From Symbiodinium natans (Eukaryota; Sar; Dinophyceae; Suessiales; Symbiodiniaceae), in the NCBI GenBank assembly GCA_905221605.1, contig CAJNDS010002078.1, forward strand, positions 1 to 64,000: a stretch of DNA of 64,000 nt, in the 5' to 3' direction. The notes below the pieces were generated by a model, which had not been told where the DNA came from, did not search any database, and was given only the letters and a program-made list of their open reading frames with translations. Shown here in pieces: positions 1 to 9,458 of the stretch (positions are counted from its first letter, which is position 1; the number at the start of each line of letters is the position of its first letter). Position numbers and translations under genes: made by a program.

Positions 1-1776
1 CTGTCCTGGCAGAGCTGCTCGACATTGCTGCATGGCATGGCAAGCTGTAGTCGACTGTCAAGCCGTTCAACCTTAAATGTGAGTTGCACCAAGAACTCAG
101 GTATGTTATAATTTGCACTTACACGGGTACCAGGTTAAGATTTCAGCCTTGCATGTCACATTGGCCAGTTCACACGCAGAATCGCGGCACACCCCAGAGT
201 TTCGGGTCCTCGGTCGTATTGTACGTCAATTTGGTTCAGGGCGAGGGTGGCGTACAGCTGCTGAGGATGTCGCTCTCACACTCCATCACTGCGACCATCC
301 ATTGCTGTACTCGCCGGTATGCAGAGAGCTTGCCATGCACCTTCATGCATCTTCAAGCACCTCCACATCGCAGATTTCGCGACACTTGGAGCTGACAGAC
401 ACGGCGAGTTCGCGCCGCTGTCATGGCCGTCTCAGGTAGCGCCGGTTCACCGGCAAGGGCTACCCGCGAACCCCCGCCAGCTCAACAGAGACGTGTGCTT
501 CGTTATCCAAGGGCCTGCCTCGCGTCTCAAGCACAAGGAAACCTTGGGACACCAGGTTGCCGAGCACTTCGCAGTATTTGCATGCTCGTGCTATGCTACA
601 ATACCTCAACGTGCCACACACACACACAGCAGGAGAAGCCGCATACTGCAATACGAGAACTTAAGGAGGCACAGCGAAAAACTAGCAAACCAAATTCGTC
701 GTCAGCATCCGCCCATTCTGCAGTTGAAAACGGCAGAAATGTGCAGGCTCCCACAACTCTCGACAAGGCGAGAAACTCGAGGCCACGGCACCTGCACTCA
801 TCAGGGCGGACATGAACTTAAAGAGCTAAGGAATTATCCTCACAAGGCCTCTCACAAGACTAAAGGAACAGCAATGCAGTGCAAGCTACACTCGCTACGC
901 TCGCGGGTTTTTTTGACTGCTCCCACCTAGCAGTGACAGCAGCACCAAGCCTGGCAGCTGGCAGGATAAGGGCATGCTAAAACGTTGAGGGAGCATGCCT
1001 CTACGTCCGACCGTATCTGCCCTGACTCCAGGAGAAACGCCCTGTACCTTAACGAGCATTGGCTGAACAAACTTGCCGGCAGTTCTCAGCAGGAAGGGCA
1101 GAGCACTCCGGTGCAACTGGTAGCCAATGCCATACACAGCCGGGGCCTCACAAGGATAAACAGCGAATTCCCCCCAATACACACGACAGAAGCGACCAAA
1201 ACAGCAAAAAATGAACAAAAATTAGGAGTGCTACTGATGCTGTCCAGGTGCTGCAATGGAACCAAGTCTCCCAATGCCCATGCAAAGGCCCACCCCAGAG
1301 GCTCGCACGGAAACCTGGGATCACGCTGTCTGTGCTGGATGCGTCGTGTCTCGGATTCTGGCACCTTATGAAATGCAACTACAACCTGATGCGACATAAC
1401 CCCTCCCCCTAGACACGAGGTCAGGTCTAGCCACCGGCAGAGCCTCGGAAATGTACAGCAAGAGAAACGTGAACATGATGCTGACAACAGCCTGCCACAA
1501 GGAGAAGCGCTGATGATTTTTAAGGACTTTTCGGGGCGGTAGAGCTTGGGGTTGAGGGTTTGTAGGGTTTGGGGCTTGGAATGTAGGGTCTAGGGATGAG
1601 CTAAGCGGACGGGGCACGCTTGAAATGGAAACAGCGTTGACAATCTGGCCTCGAATGTCCTCTCTCTAGCAACTGACCGTTCTCGCAATTCGCCACATGA
1701 CTCGCCATGACAATCCTGCCTTCAACGCATAAGCAGCAGGATCCGCCACATAGAAAGCACCCCACACGGTACCTGA
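1..1776. other. no recognisable gene
   Basis: The open frames here are short, overlap on both strands and have no family motif. A minus-strand frame near 1366-1617 contains one hydrophobic stretch that could be a membrane segment, but nothing else supports it. At 1546-1595 there is a degenerate run of GGGTTT/TAGGGTTT units that resembles decayed telomeric repeat. Confidence 0.5.
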
Positions 1777-1873
1777 TCAGGTGCTCATCTCATTACTGTC
1801 TTAAGTGCGCAGCACAGACCTTTTCTGCACTGCGTCTGCGAGTATCCCAGTGCATGAACGTCCACCGGTTTTC
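1777..1873 (-). repeat. split direct repeat B2, 3' terminus of the element
   Basis: 97 bp, identical to 1948-2044. Its outer boundary is the TCAG at 1777-1780. The 26 bp at 1874-1899 separate it from A2. Confidence 0.92.
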
Positions 1874-1899
1874 GGCGGCGAAAGGGTGGGAGAGGCGGG

Positions 1900-1951
1900 A
1901 GAGCTTGAAACCAAACACGACATACACATCAACTCGCACCTATGCTGTCAG
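1900..1951 (-). repeat. split direct repeat A2 (internal copy)
   Basis: 52 bp, identical to 9407-9458. It overlaps B1 by the four bases TCAG (1948-1951), so the B1-A2 junction looks like the joined ends of a circularised element. Confidence 0.92.
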
Positions 1952-2044
1952 GTGCTCATCTCATTACTGTCTTAAGTGCGCAGCACAGACCTTTTCTGCA
2001 CTGCGTCTGCGAGTATCCCAGTGCATGAACGTCCACCGGTTTTC
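1948..2044 (-). repeat. split direct repeat B1 (internal copy)
   Basis: 97 bp, identical to 1777-1873 and offset by exactly 171 bp. It lies just 3' of the recombinase reading frame. Confidence 0.92.
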
Positions 2045-2081
2045 TCCAACCCCACATCTTTCCACCTCATATCATTCAAGC

Positions 2082-3270
2082 TCAGCCAGCCGAAAACTGA
2101 CCAAACCAAGCAGAGGTCGGATATTGCATTGACTGCAAAACAAAAGCCTTCTCGAGGATGATGGCGAAGGAGCGAACTAAAGAGAGAACTCGAGCCTGTG
2201 CCGCAGGTCGAAGCAGATGCACGAACTGAACTGCCGTGATCTCCTGGACGTATATCTCCATCGTTCTGCTACTTAGCCACCGTCCACGCCTTCTTAATAA
2301 CTCTGCGTCCTCCGCGACATGGAACAACCATGTCGCGCCTCCCGCGCGCAACGAGCCCAAATCCAGACAACGTTTTCCTTGGAACTGCCAGACATTGGCA
2401 CCCAGCCTCTGCACTAAGACATTAAAGCGGCTCCGCAAAGTAGAAGCTGACATTGGCCAGAGCTTCTGGTCGAACTTCAGGTGTGCGAATGCAAGCTCAA
2501 CGACTTGCAGCAGTTCGGGCTGGTCCAACTTAGCACTTTGGTGCCTAGCAGCACGATAACGGGTCTTGGGTTCTTGAATGCTCAGTAGTGCAAAGGTTGT
2601 AGTGTGCGCAACGTCACTCGGCAGGACAATGTCGCGGCGGTAAGCTGACAGCGCCTCCCCAATCCTCAATATGCCACCCCAGCAGAGAGCTAGGACGCCT
2701 GCGACTCGGGGCCAGCCCCACATGAGGGCAAGCCCAGTCATGGCCAAAAGCAACTGCCAGGGAAGGGCAACGTGATGGGAATGGGGCTCTTCTCTGAGCC
2801 AGGCAAACGCCAAATCCCAAGCAGGCTGCAGGGCGCGTCGAAGAAGAGGCTCCTTGTTGGCGACAGCGTTTATGACTTCACTGTAATGGGAATAAGGCCA
2901 ACCGGCCTCAAAAAGCTGTCGCCCATACTGCACCAGGAGCCTATTCAGCAGCCTAGTTGAAGGGGCCTCAAGTGAGAGAAGCTCGTCCAAACACTTGCCC
3001 TGCTGAAGAAGCCAGCCGGAAAAATTTTCCAGTAGGTGGTCTCTGCGCTTCTGAGTGACGGGCTCCACCGGCCGTCCTACAGGCAATGTCAGGGAAGATC
3101 TAGCCTGTGCACGCTGAGCGTCAGCAAGGTTTCGCGGCCGCAGGGCGCCATGGCTATAACCTACCTGCCCGAAAAGCCAAAGACCCTGAAAGAGAAGAAC
3201 ACACCCAAACCAAAAAGGCCCCTCACCAGGGAAACCCCGAGTGGAGTCGAAGAGCGTGAGGTCCTGTGGA
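2082..3270 (-). pseudogene. tyrosine recombinase (integrase) domain of the DIRS-like element
   Basis: This domain catalyses integration of the element's cDNA circle. The frame is open from about 3270 to the stop at 2082. The first possible alternative start is a TTG at 3084-3086, but recognisable sequence continues upstream (an FDSTRGFPGEGPFW-like stretch near 3225-3265), so this is probably the C-terminal part of the pol polyprotein. Counting from 3086, the family residues are visible. Arg141 sits in GGILRIGEAL (box I). Arg247 sits in SLRAGGATW (box II), where the usual His is replaced. Trp270 in RRGRW stands at the His/Trp position, and Tyr279 in MEIYVQE is the nucleophile. The domain itself looks intact. 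It is joined to the RNase H frame by a frameshift near 3265-3275, which is why the pol gene is called broken. Confidence 0.85.
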
Positions 3271-4455
3271 AGGAACGCCAGGCAAGGTGTGGACGGAAGG
3301 AAGGGGCGGTGCGACTAACAAGCAAGAAGAGCCTGACCCAGTTGGCTGCCCAACGCCTCAACCTGGGCATAGCAAGGGCTTCAAACAGCTCATCCCGAGG
3401 AAGGTCCTGCCAAAATGAGCTGGCACTTGGCAACGGCATGGCGTAGTCCCTAGTCGGGCAGTCAGCAGGGTTGAGGCGAGTCGGCACGAAATGGAAAGCT
3501 GGAAACAAGCCGGCTGTGATGCAAGTGGCTGCAATTCGGCGGAGGATTGGGCGGAGGCCCCGTGACGGGCTGCGCCCCTTGGAGGATGCATGGAATGCAA
3601 CGGCGGAGTCAACCAGAATCACGAGCCTGCGAGGCCCTTTTGCAGCAAGATGTTTGAGAAGGCGTAAAATGGCAGCGGTCTCCAGGATGTTGATGTGAGC
3701 AGGGCTTCTCCAAACCCACGCTTTGCCTTGCTGCCATTCCAGAGAGAGGACAACATCATTGACCAAAGGATTTTCAAGACCTTCGGCCTGCATGCAAGCA
3801 ATAGAGGCGCAATGCCTTTCGCGACGCAGCGCTTGGTCGATCTCGTGGGCGAGAGCTTTCGCAAGCAACGGTGTGTACCTTGCCGAGCCTTTTGCCTTGC
3901 CACCTTGTACCTGAACATGGGGATGATCTCGGGCGCACGGCTTGCAGAACCCAGTGAGGTCAATGCCAACGGCTAAGAAACGAAGTTCCCTTCGAGAAGG
4001 ACTGCCATAGGCACAAGAGGAGGTGATGAACTCCCGAGCACCAAGGTAAAGAAGGCGCCTCCACTCCGCAAGCCAAGCCAGTTTCGAAAGCCTGGGTTGC
4101 TCAAGGAGACCTATGACTCCACATGTCAAGGCAACGAACATGAGGCACAGAGCACGGAGAGCGAGAGTTGTACCAGCAAGCGTTCGCTTCTCAGTGGGGA
4201 CATACCCTCTTGGCTCTTCATAGCTGCGGAAAGCAGGGTACGCCGCACAGCTGAAGGTGGCGCAGGGCGGCGTGATGAGGAAGCTCTTCAGTCGGCCTTT
4301 CTGAATGAGATGTATGAGCCACTCAAGGACCCGGAGCCAAGTCAGGTCAAAAGCGGGGCTATGGGAAAGGTCAAGAACCGGACCCGTACGCCTACCTAAC
4401 AAACCCATAAAGTGAGTGACCCTGCCGGAGCCTCCGCAAATTTCAATGAACTCAA
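3161..4455 (-). pseudogene. methyltransferase-like domain plus C-terminal RNase H lobe of pol
   Basis: The frame is open from about 4455 to 3161, although its first ATG is at 4406-4408. The 5' part resembles a DNA methyltransferase fold: a glycine-rich motif FIEICGGSGRV near 4420-4452, PPCATFS at about 4250-4270 (compare the PPC catalytic loop of cytosine-5 enzymes), LLEQP near 4094-4108, and a conserved C..DHPHVQ stretch. The 3' part is RNase H: HINILE with Glu at 3680-3682, LVDSAV with Asp at 3608-3610, and RLNPADCPTRD with Asp at 3461-3463. The first RNase H aspartate lies upstream in the RT frame at 4600-4602, so the methyltransferase-like segment sits inside RNase H. Entry from the RT frame needs a frameshift near 4445-4460, and exit to the recombinase frame needs one near 3270. 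Methylation activity and target are not known. Confidence 0.75.
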
Positions 4456-6810
4456 ACGGTCGGTGAAGCGGGAAAGAACAGCCTCTTCCTTCGAGAGCAA
4501 CCTGCTGTAGCCCCCTTTCTTAGAAGCCATGCGCCAGAGGGGCCTAGTCACGGTTTCTCCTGCATTGGAAGTGACAAAGGCGCCTTTTTTCTCGGAGGCA
4601 TCCGAGGCATACAGGGTTGAGTCCATCACTGCAGCGAGGTCGGTGGATGCAAGGGGACAAAGGACACTGAGCACGGTCAACTCTTCAGCAACGGTCCTGG
4701 GCAGCTGCACCAAGACAGGTCTCCTCACGTCAGTCTCAGAAGCGTTGACGAGGCTGAAAGCTGAAGCCAGAACAGCCATAAGGGGGCGACGGAACAACAG
4801 AACCGAAGTCCAACTCCCAAGCAAAGACAAGTGAAGGCAGTCAGTGGTGTGGCTTAGGCGGGCGACCTCGGCGGAAACAATGGCCAGCGCAATTCGCTTT
4901 GGGCTGGGTGCACCCCATGGGACAAGACCCCTTGCGCGAGCATACGGAGTAGAGTTAAGCTCGGCTCCGGCAATTTTCGCAAAGTCGGTGCCCTTTATGT
5001 CCTTTTCATCGGACCCCAACAATCCTTTCTGCAGATAAGTGTCTTTGGCCGTGCGAAGGTGATCCAGGCAAGCAGGCTGGGACGCGGACTTGAGGTCATG
5101 AACACAAACAGAGAAGAAATCGTCTATTACAAGACCCTGCGCCTCGGTGACGCCTTTAAAAGGCCTGTTTGAGCATAAGCGACTGGATTCGCCCAAAAGG
5201 CCGGCGTCTTCGAGCAGACCCGTATGAGCGCAACATGCTATTTCAACACCGAGTTGATCTCCCTGGGCGATGCTCTTGAAGCAAACCAGGAGACGGTCGC
5301 GTTCGAAGAGCAGGGGAGCACGGTCGTCGGTGAAGGGCACATCTGAAAGGCAATCACCTCTGGCCTCCCTCGAAAACTTTCCTCCCTTGGAGGCAGCTTG
5401 GTACTGACGAAAGGCCCTCGTGGAGGTGAGCCAGGAAGAAGGAAGAGCCGGGCCAACGGCGTTGCAGACCGCTTTGGGGGGTCCGACAGCAATCTGGTGC
5501 TAGAAGTCTTTTCTGTCAGTGGCAGCGCAGAGGACTGACTGCGTCTTTGGGTTCACCTCAAGCATGCCCAGCATGGGCCCTACCGGGATGTACAAGCTAG
5601 GTCCCGAAAGCCTGCACTCAGCAAGGTTTTGTCCTCGGCGGTCCATGATTTGACGGTCCCTTCCGGCATCCTTATAACAGTTAAACACGCGGGATAGCCT
5701 ATAGCTATGTGAGGCCGGGGTCATGGCCGGAGCGAGATGCAGCAAGCCCTGCTCATCCCACATGTGGGCTAGAGCACGCGTCTCGGCGGGGCTCTCACGG
5801 GTCCAGACAGGGACAAAGTCATCCGGGGGAGGCATGCTGTGCAGAAGGGACTTTGGTTCGGCCCAAGCCATGAAGAGCTCATCATCAAGATGGGGGGACG
5901 GATCCCAAAGACCCCGTCCTGAGAGTTTGAGCCGTGCGACATCGAGCGTCCTGTAAGGCTCAAGGGAAGGCAGCACATCATTGCGGGGTGGAACAACAGT
6001 ACCCGAAGCATCGGCATAAGTGTCTCCACCGACCACCTGAGAGGCGGTCAAGAAAGCAGAAAGCTCGGAGAGGCGTGCAATTAATTGGGGATTGCGGCGG
6101 CCGGAGTCAGCAAGCACAAAGTCTTCGACAGAGGCACCGAAAGCCTTCAAATGCCTACCCACATGCGCGACCAGGCATCGCTGTGCAGCAGTAGGGTGGC
6201 GCTGGAGAGCAGGGGCAGGGATTGGCACAAAGTTGGCATGAAGATAGTTGAGGGCCATGCAAACAATGTGCAGGAGACGCCTGTGCATGATGCGTCTTCT
6301 AAAGCGAGACCCCTTTTCAAACGAGAAGCGTTCAAAAGCTCCTGGGTATGGCACAGGGAGTGGGAAGACGGAATCACTCCCACTCCGTGAAGGCTGTGTA
6401 GGCTTGTCAAGCCTAGGCAAGTGCAGAGTAGACTTAAGAAAAGAAGAAAACTGGGTCCTGGTGCGCAGGACGGCTCTTGTGAGGCCACCGACCCAAGTGG
6501 CGAATGAGACCTGGGTCTCGAAGCCCAAGCTCCGGGGCTCTTTATTTTTCACGGCGTCAGTCTTTGACAGGCCGGGAGGCGGACCAAAACAAGCCGGCGC
6601 CTTCCCTACTGAGTGGTATGCTGGCTTGGAAACAGCCCTCAGGGCGGCAGACACCTGCTCAGAACAGGAGACGACAGGACTATCCCTGGCAACCCCTAAA
6701 CCTGATGAAACCACATGTGCATTGACAGGCGGTGAACTCACGCCGGGAGCCTCAAGCAAGGACCTACAAGAACTATCAACCCGGACAGCCCCTAAACCTG
6801 AGGAGGCCAT
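4396..6810 (-). pseudogene. reverse transcriptase of the DIRS-like element, interrupted by a TAG
   Basis: The first ATG in this frame after the gag stop is at 6808-6810. Fingers/palm motifs follow: a DRQIMDRRGQN-like stretch near 5640, a GPSLYIPVG stretch near 5590, and motif A DRKDF at 5503-5517. The next codon, 5500-5502, is TAG where relatives have Tyr, and the same frame then continues with HQ and the rest of the domain. Motif C is VIDDFF at about 5113-5130, with the two catalytic aspartates present. The frame then enters the first RNase H strand (ASDAS, Asp at 4600-4602) and stops at 4396 after slipping out of frame near 4450. Apart from the TAG the domain looks complete. Either this copy is dead or the stop is recoded or a sequence error. 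The frame is also open far upstream across the gag gene, but that stretch does not look protein-like. Confidence 0.85.
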
Positions 6811-6842
6811 GGAGGCTGCATCCGGAAGCAGGCTTGCAAGTC

Positions 6843-8501
6843 TCACTTGGACAGGTCGGCCTTGGGTTTCCGAGGATATCTGGGAGGCCGTTTGGGCTTG
6901 TTCTGGTCCGCTGGGGCAATCTCGGACGAAGCAGGCTGATGGAGCTGAGGCGGGTGTTGGGATCCTCTTGGCGCATTCCCCAGTGTCTCCAGGCGTCTGG
7001 CGGTGATCAAATCGACCTCTTTCAGATACTGGAGTGCACAAGTCGTCCATGCCACAGGGGACAGCGGTGAGAATGCCCTTGTGCGAGGATTGGCCACGGT
7101 GCCTCTCCCATGGAAGAGTTGGGGCGGCGGCTCTTCTAGTAAGGTGAGCAGCCACGCGAAGTCCCATCGCCCGCCGTCTATGGATGACTGATCCATAGCG
7201 ACAAAAGTGAGTGCAAGGAACTCTTGGGCTCCCTGGTAGTCTTGCTGGATCATCGCGTCCATGACGTGCGCAAGGCACCACATTGCGTAGCCTTGTTCCC
7301 TCTGCCCGGCGAATCCCCCATATCTTTCTAGGTACTGACACATAAGCGCCGATTCGGTGAAGGCATCTAGTGAGGCAGGACATGGCGTCGCAGGGTGCAA
7401 TCTTTTGTGCGCAGCTTGCACTACCTGTAGGAAGAACTCCCCTGAACGGGTCGAGAGGGCATTCTGAAGCTTCTCTCTTTTTGCAGCCCCCTTTGCCCCG
7501 ATAGCGCTTGACGCTGAAGTCGCAAGGTCGCCCAGGCCCCCCTCCTGCTGAGCCACGAGGTGCCCTACTAGAGCAGACAAAGCCTGAGACTGTTGCAGAA
7601 CCGCGGCCTGGAAAACGTCGGAAGGCTCCGGTGCTGGCGGGAGATCTTGGCCCAAAGATGCGGAGGCAGCCTGTTGACCTGAGCAGGCCTGGGCCTCGGG
7701 TCTCACGCGAGGAGGGGGGCCAATCAGCTGAGCCTGCTTTGCCAGAGGTAGACCCGGCCCTTTTGGCAATGCTCCCAAAAAGGACTGCTGGTGGGCTGGA
7801 GTGAGCCCTGGCGGGGACGCCTGAGGAGCTGCCTCCAGCGCATCTTGTCTCTTGCGGAGTTCTGCCAGTTGTCCAGCAAGTTGAGGCAGGACTTTGGAAA
7901 GATCCGACAACTGGGCAGCTAGCTCGGCGTTTGTGACCTTGCGCTTGGCTGCAGCCGCCTTCTTCGCCTTCGCCTTGGGAAGAACCTCCTCCGCCACCAC
8001 AGCCGGCTCCTCCAAAGCAGAGTAGAAGGCCGCCCTGTTTGCGGTCGTCTCTGTCAGCCACTGGTGGGCTGCGGCAAGGAGCTCGTCCGACAGGGGCATG
8101 GCCTCGGGCTGACCTATCACGAAAGGGAACAGCTCCTCGCTGCCGAGATCTTCCGCGGCCTCCCTGAGCAGAGGCAACACACCCAGCGACAGGTCCAACA
8201 AGACCACCGGACCCTCCGTGTCTAAGGGAACCTCTAAACCTTGCTCGTCCAACACCCCGAAAGGAACGCGCAGCTGCTGGTAGGGACCAACCAACGCATG
8301 AGGGTCCGACTCCTCGCCGCCTTCGAGGGCAGACAGAGCCAGGAAGCCAGAAGGAATTGCAAGGAGGAGGCCTCCCTGCCGCTTCATGACAGGGATGGCC
8401 GGTGCTTCTGCAAGAGGAGCTGTCCTCTCCTCCTGCTCCCAAGTGAGTGCCAACGAGGAAGGAGCCCCATCGGCCAGGAACTCGATGTTGGCAAACTCCA
8501 T
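6843..8501 (-). CDS. gag-like structural protein (ORF2) of the DIRS-like element
   Basis: A 552-codon intact frame from ATG 8499-8501 to TGA 6843-6845. It sits at the gag position, immediately upstream of the reverse transcriptase. The N-terminal third is acidic. Residues about 165-215 form an Ala/Lys/Leu-rich segment likely to be a coiled coil, followed by a Pro/Gln-rich linker. Then comes a well-structured region with many aromatic residues (WCLAHVMDAM, WDFAWLLTLL), and the end is strongly basic and proline-rich (KPKRPPRYPRKPK), suited to nucleic-acid binding. No CCHC zinc knuckle is visible. The start codon overlaps the stop of ORF1 as TAATG. The reverse transcriptase lies in another frame, its first ATG 33 nt past this stop. 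The gag assignment rests on position and composition, not on a recognised domain. Confidence 0.65.
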   Translation of the reverse strand: MEFANIEFLADGAPSSLALTWEQEERTAPLAEAPAIPVMKRQGGLLLAIPSGFLALSALEGGEESDPHALVGPYQQLRVPFGVLDEQGLEVPLDTEGPVVLLDLSLGVLPLLREAAEDLGSEELFPFVIGQPEAMPLSDELLAAAHQWLTETTANRAAFYSALEEPAVVAEEVLPKAKAKKAAAAKRKVTNAELAAQLSDLSKVLPQLAGQLAELRKRQDALEAAPQASPPGLTPAHQQSFLGALPKGPGLPLAKQAQLIGPPPRVRPEAQACSGQQAASASLGQDLPPAPEPSDVFQAAVLQQSQALSALVGHLVAQQEGGLGDLATSASSAIGAKGAAKREKLQNALSTRSGEFFLQVVQAAHKRLHPATPCPASLDAFTESALMCQYLERYGGFAGQREQGYAMWCLAHVMDAMIQQDYQGAQEFLALTFVAMDQSSIDGGRWDFAWLLTLLEEPPPQLFHGRGTVANPRTRAFSPLSPVAWTTCALQYLKEVDLITARRLETLGNAPRGSQHPPQLHQPASSEIAPADQNKPKRPPRYPRKPKADLSK

Positions 8502-8503
8502 TA
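8499..8503 (-). promoter_or_regulatory. TAATG stop-start overlap between ORF1 and ORF2
   Basis: On the minus strand the ORF1 stop TAA and the gag-like ATG overlap as TAATG. Such UAAUG overlaps are known to support translational coupling in some retroelements. A functional role here is inferred. Confidence 0.5.
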
Positions 8504-9127
8504 TTGCTCCGAGTCGGGCAAGTCAAAGCCTGCAGCTTCACAGTAAATGGCAGCTTCTGCGATGGATGCAAAGGCGTGGCACAGTGCGTCACTGCCTGAA
8601 AGGGGTCCGACAAGCTTATGGAAGTCTTTGGCTGTGGAGCAACGAAGAGGCTTGACAAGGCCGTTTGCCCGAATGACCACGTAGATGCGAGACCGGATGG
8701 TTGAAGGAAGGCGTGAAGAGGGGCGGGGCTTCGGAACCCTGTCCTCAAGCACCGCACGGACCCACTGTCCTGCTTTCCAGGCACGGGTGGCTCTTTCTGT
8801 AGAGCTGGACCCTGAACCAGAAAGGGACCTGCAGGCTTGCACACAGCGATGAGGCACAGTAGGGAAAGCAGCCTCAAGTTCGTCGTAGCGAGCGCTGAGG
8901 GCCGATGCAGACAAAGAGGAGTGATGCAGTGACGCGGGTTCGGAGGCCACACGGGAACCAGGCTCTCCGGGGCTAGGGCCTACTACCTCCACCCAACTAG
9001 CAACCGAACCTCTAGGGCTGGAGGTGTCGGGGTGGGTTTGTGCTGCAGGTGCAGTCGATACGGACAGCTGCTCAAGTGCCTCGGCCAAATGGTGAATCGA
9101 TGCGGCCAGATCAGCAGGATCACTCAT
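8501..9127 (-). CDS. ORF1 of the DIRS-like element, function unknown
   Basis: A 208-residue intact frame starting at ATG 9125-9127. The frame is open further upstream to about 9385, but that part has Ser/Pro/Phe-rich shadow-like composition, so this ATG (MSDPADL...) is preferred. The N-terminus is acidic and helical, the middle Ser/Pro-rich, and the C-terminal half has a regular composition around TIRSRIYVVIRANGLVKPL and KDFHKLVGPL. I recognise no domain. It is the first gene in the element, about 280 bp inside repeat A1. Its TAA stop (8501-8503) shares two bases with the ATG of the gag-like frame, an arrangement that favours coupled termination and reinitiation. Confidence 0.6.
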   Translation of the reverse strand: MSDPADLAASIHHLAEALEQLSVSTAPAAQTHPDTSSPRGSVASWVEVVGPSPGEPGSRVASEPASLHHSSLSASALSARYDELEAAFPTVPHRCVQACRSLSGSGSSSTERATRAWKAGQWVRAVLEDRVPKPRPSSRLPSTIRSRIYVVIRANGLVKPLRCSTAKDFHKLVGPLSGSDALCHAFASIAEAAIYCEAAGFDLPDSEQ

Positions 9128-9406
9128 GCAAGTACCCTCTAAGCCTAAGGGATGGGGGCCTAGGAACCCTAGGGGTACTAAGGGTTTCAGGCGCAGGCTG
9201 GAAGGGCACAGGCTCGCACGGAAGTCGGACGAAAAGGGCCTCTCGGAAGAGAAGGAGGGTGGCGAGCACGCCAAATGTGAAGCCGACGCAAAGGCACAAG
9301 ACAAGGAGAAGGAGAGATCCCTGGCAATGGGAAGGACAACCCAAACCCCACCAGTTGGTGGCAACTCCAGAATGAACCAGATCAACCAACTGGGGCAACC
9401 ACATCA

Positions 9407-9458
9407 AGAGCTTGAAACCAAACACGACATACACATCAACTCGCACCTATGCTGTCAG
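9407..9458 (-). repeat. split direct repeat A1, 5' terminus of the element
   Basis: 52 bp, identical to 1900-1951. It ends outward with TCAG on the plus strand, and identity with the other copy stops exactly there. It is the 5' end of the retroelement in its coding direction. Confidence 0.92.

Larger units (their letters stand above)
1777..9458 (-). mobile_element. complete DIRS/PAT/Ngaro-like tyrosine-recombinase retrotransposon
   Basis: The 7,682-bp element is read on the minus strand. In that direction its order is repeat A1 (9458-9407), coding region, repeat B1 (2044-1948), A2 (1951-1900) and B2 (1873-1777). This split direct repeat arrangement (A1-ORFs-B1-A2-B2) is the hallmark of PAT/Ngaro-type DIRS elements. 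The two A copies (52 bp) are identical to each other, and so are the two B copies (97 bp). Both outer ends and the internal B1/A2 junction share the tetranucleotide TCAG (CTGA on the minus strand), the likely recombination core. No target-site duplication is seen, as expected for recombinase-mediated insertion. The coding content is ORF1, a gag-like ORF, RT, RNase H with a methyltransferase-like insert, and a tyrosine recombinase. The pol part has one nonsense codon and two frameshifts, so this copy is probably non-autonomous. The identical termini suggest a fairly recent insertion. Confidence 0.92.

Noticed and set aside
6843-8952. The reverse-transcriptase frame is open upstream across the whole gag-like gene
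   Set aside because: The stretch is Arg/Gly/Pro/Ser-rich and lacks regular structure. The other frame over the same bases is a convincing protein, so this is a GC-rich shadow.
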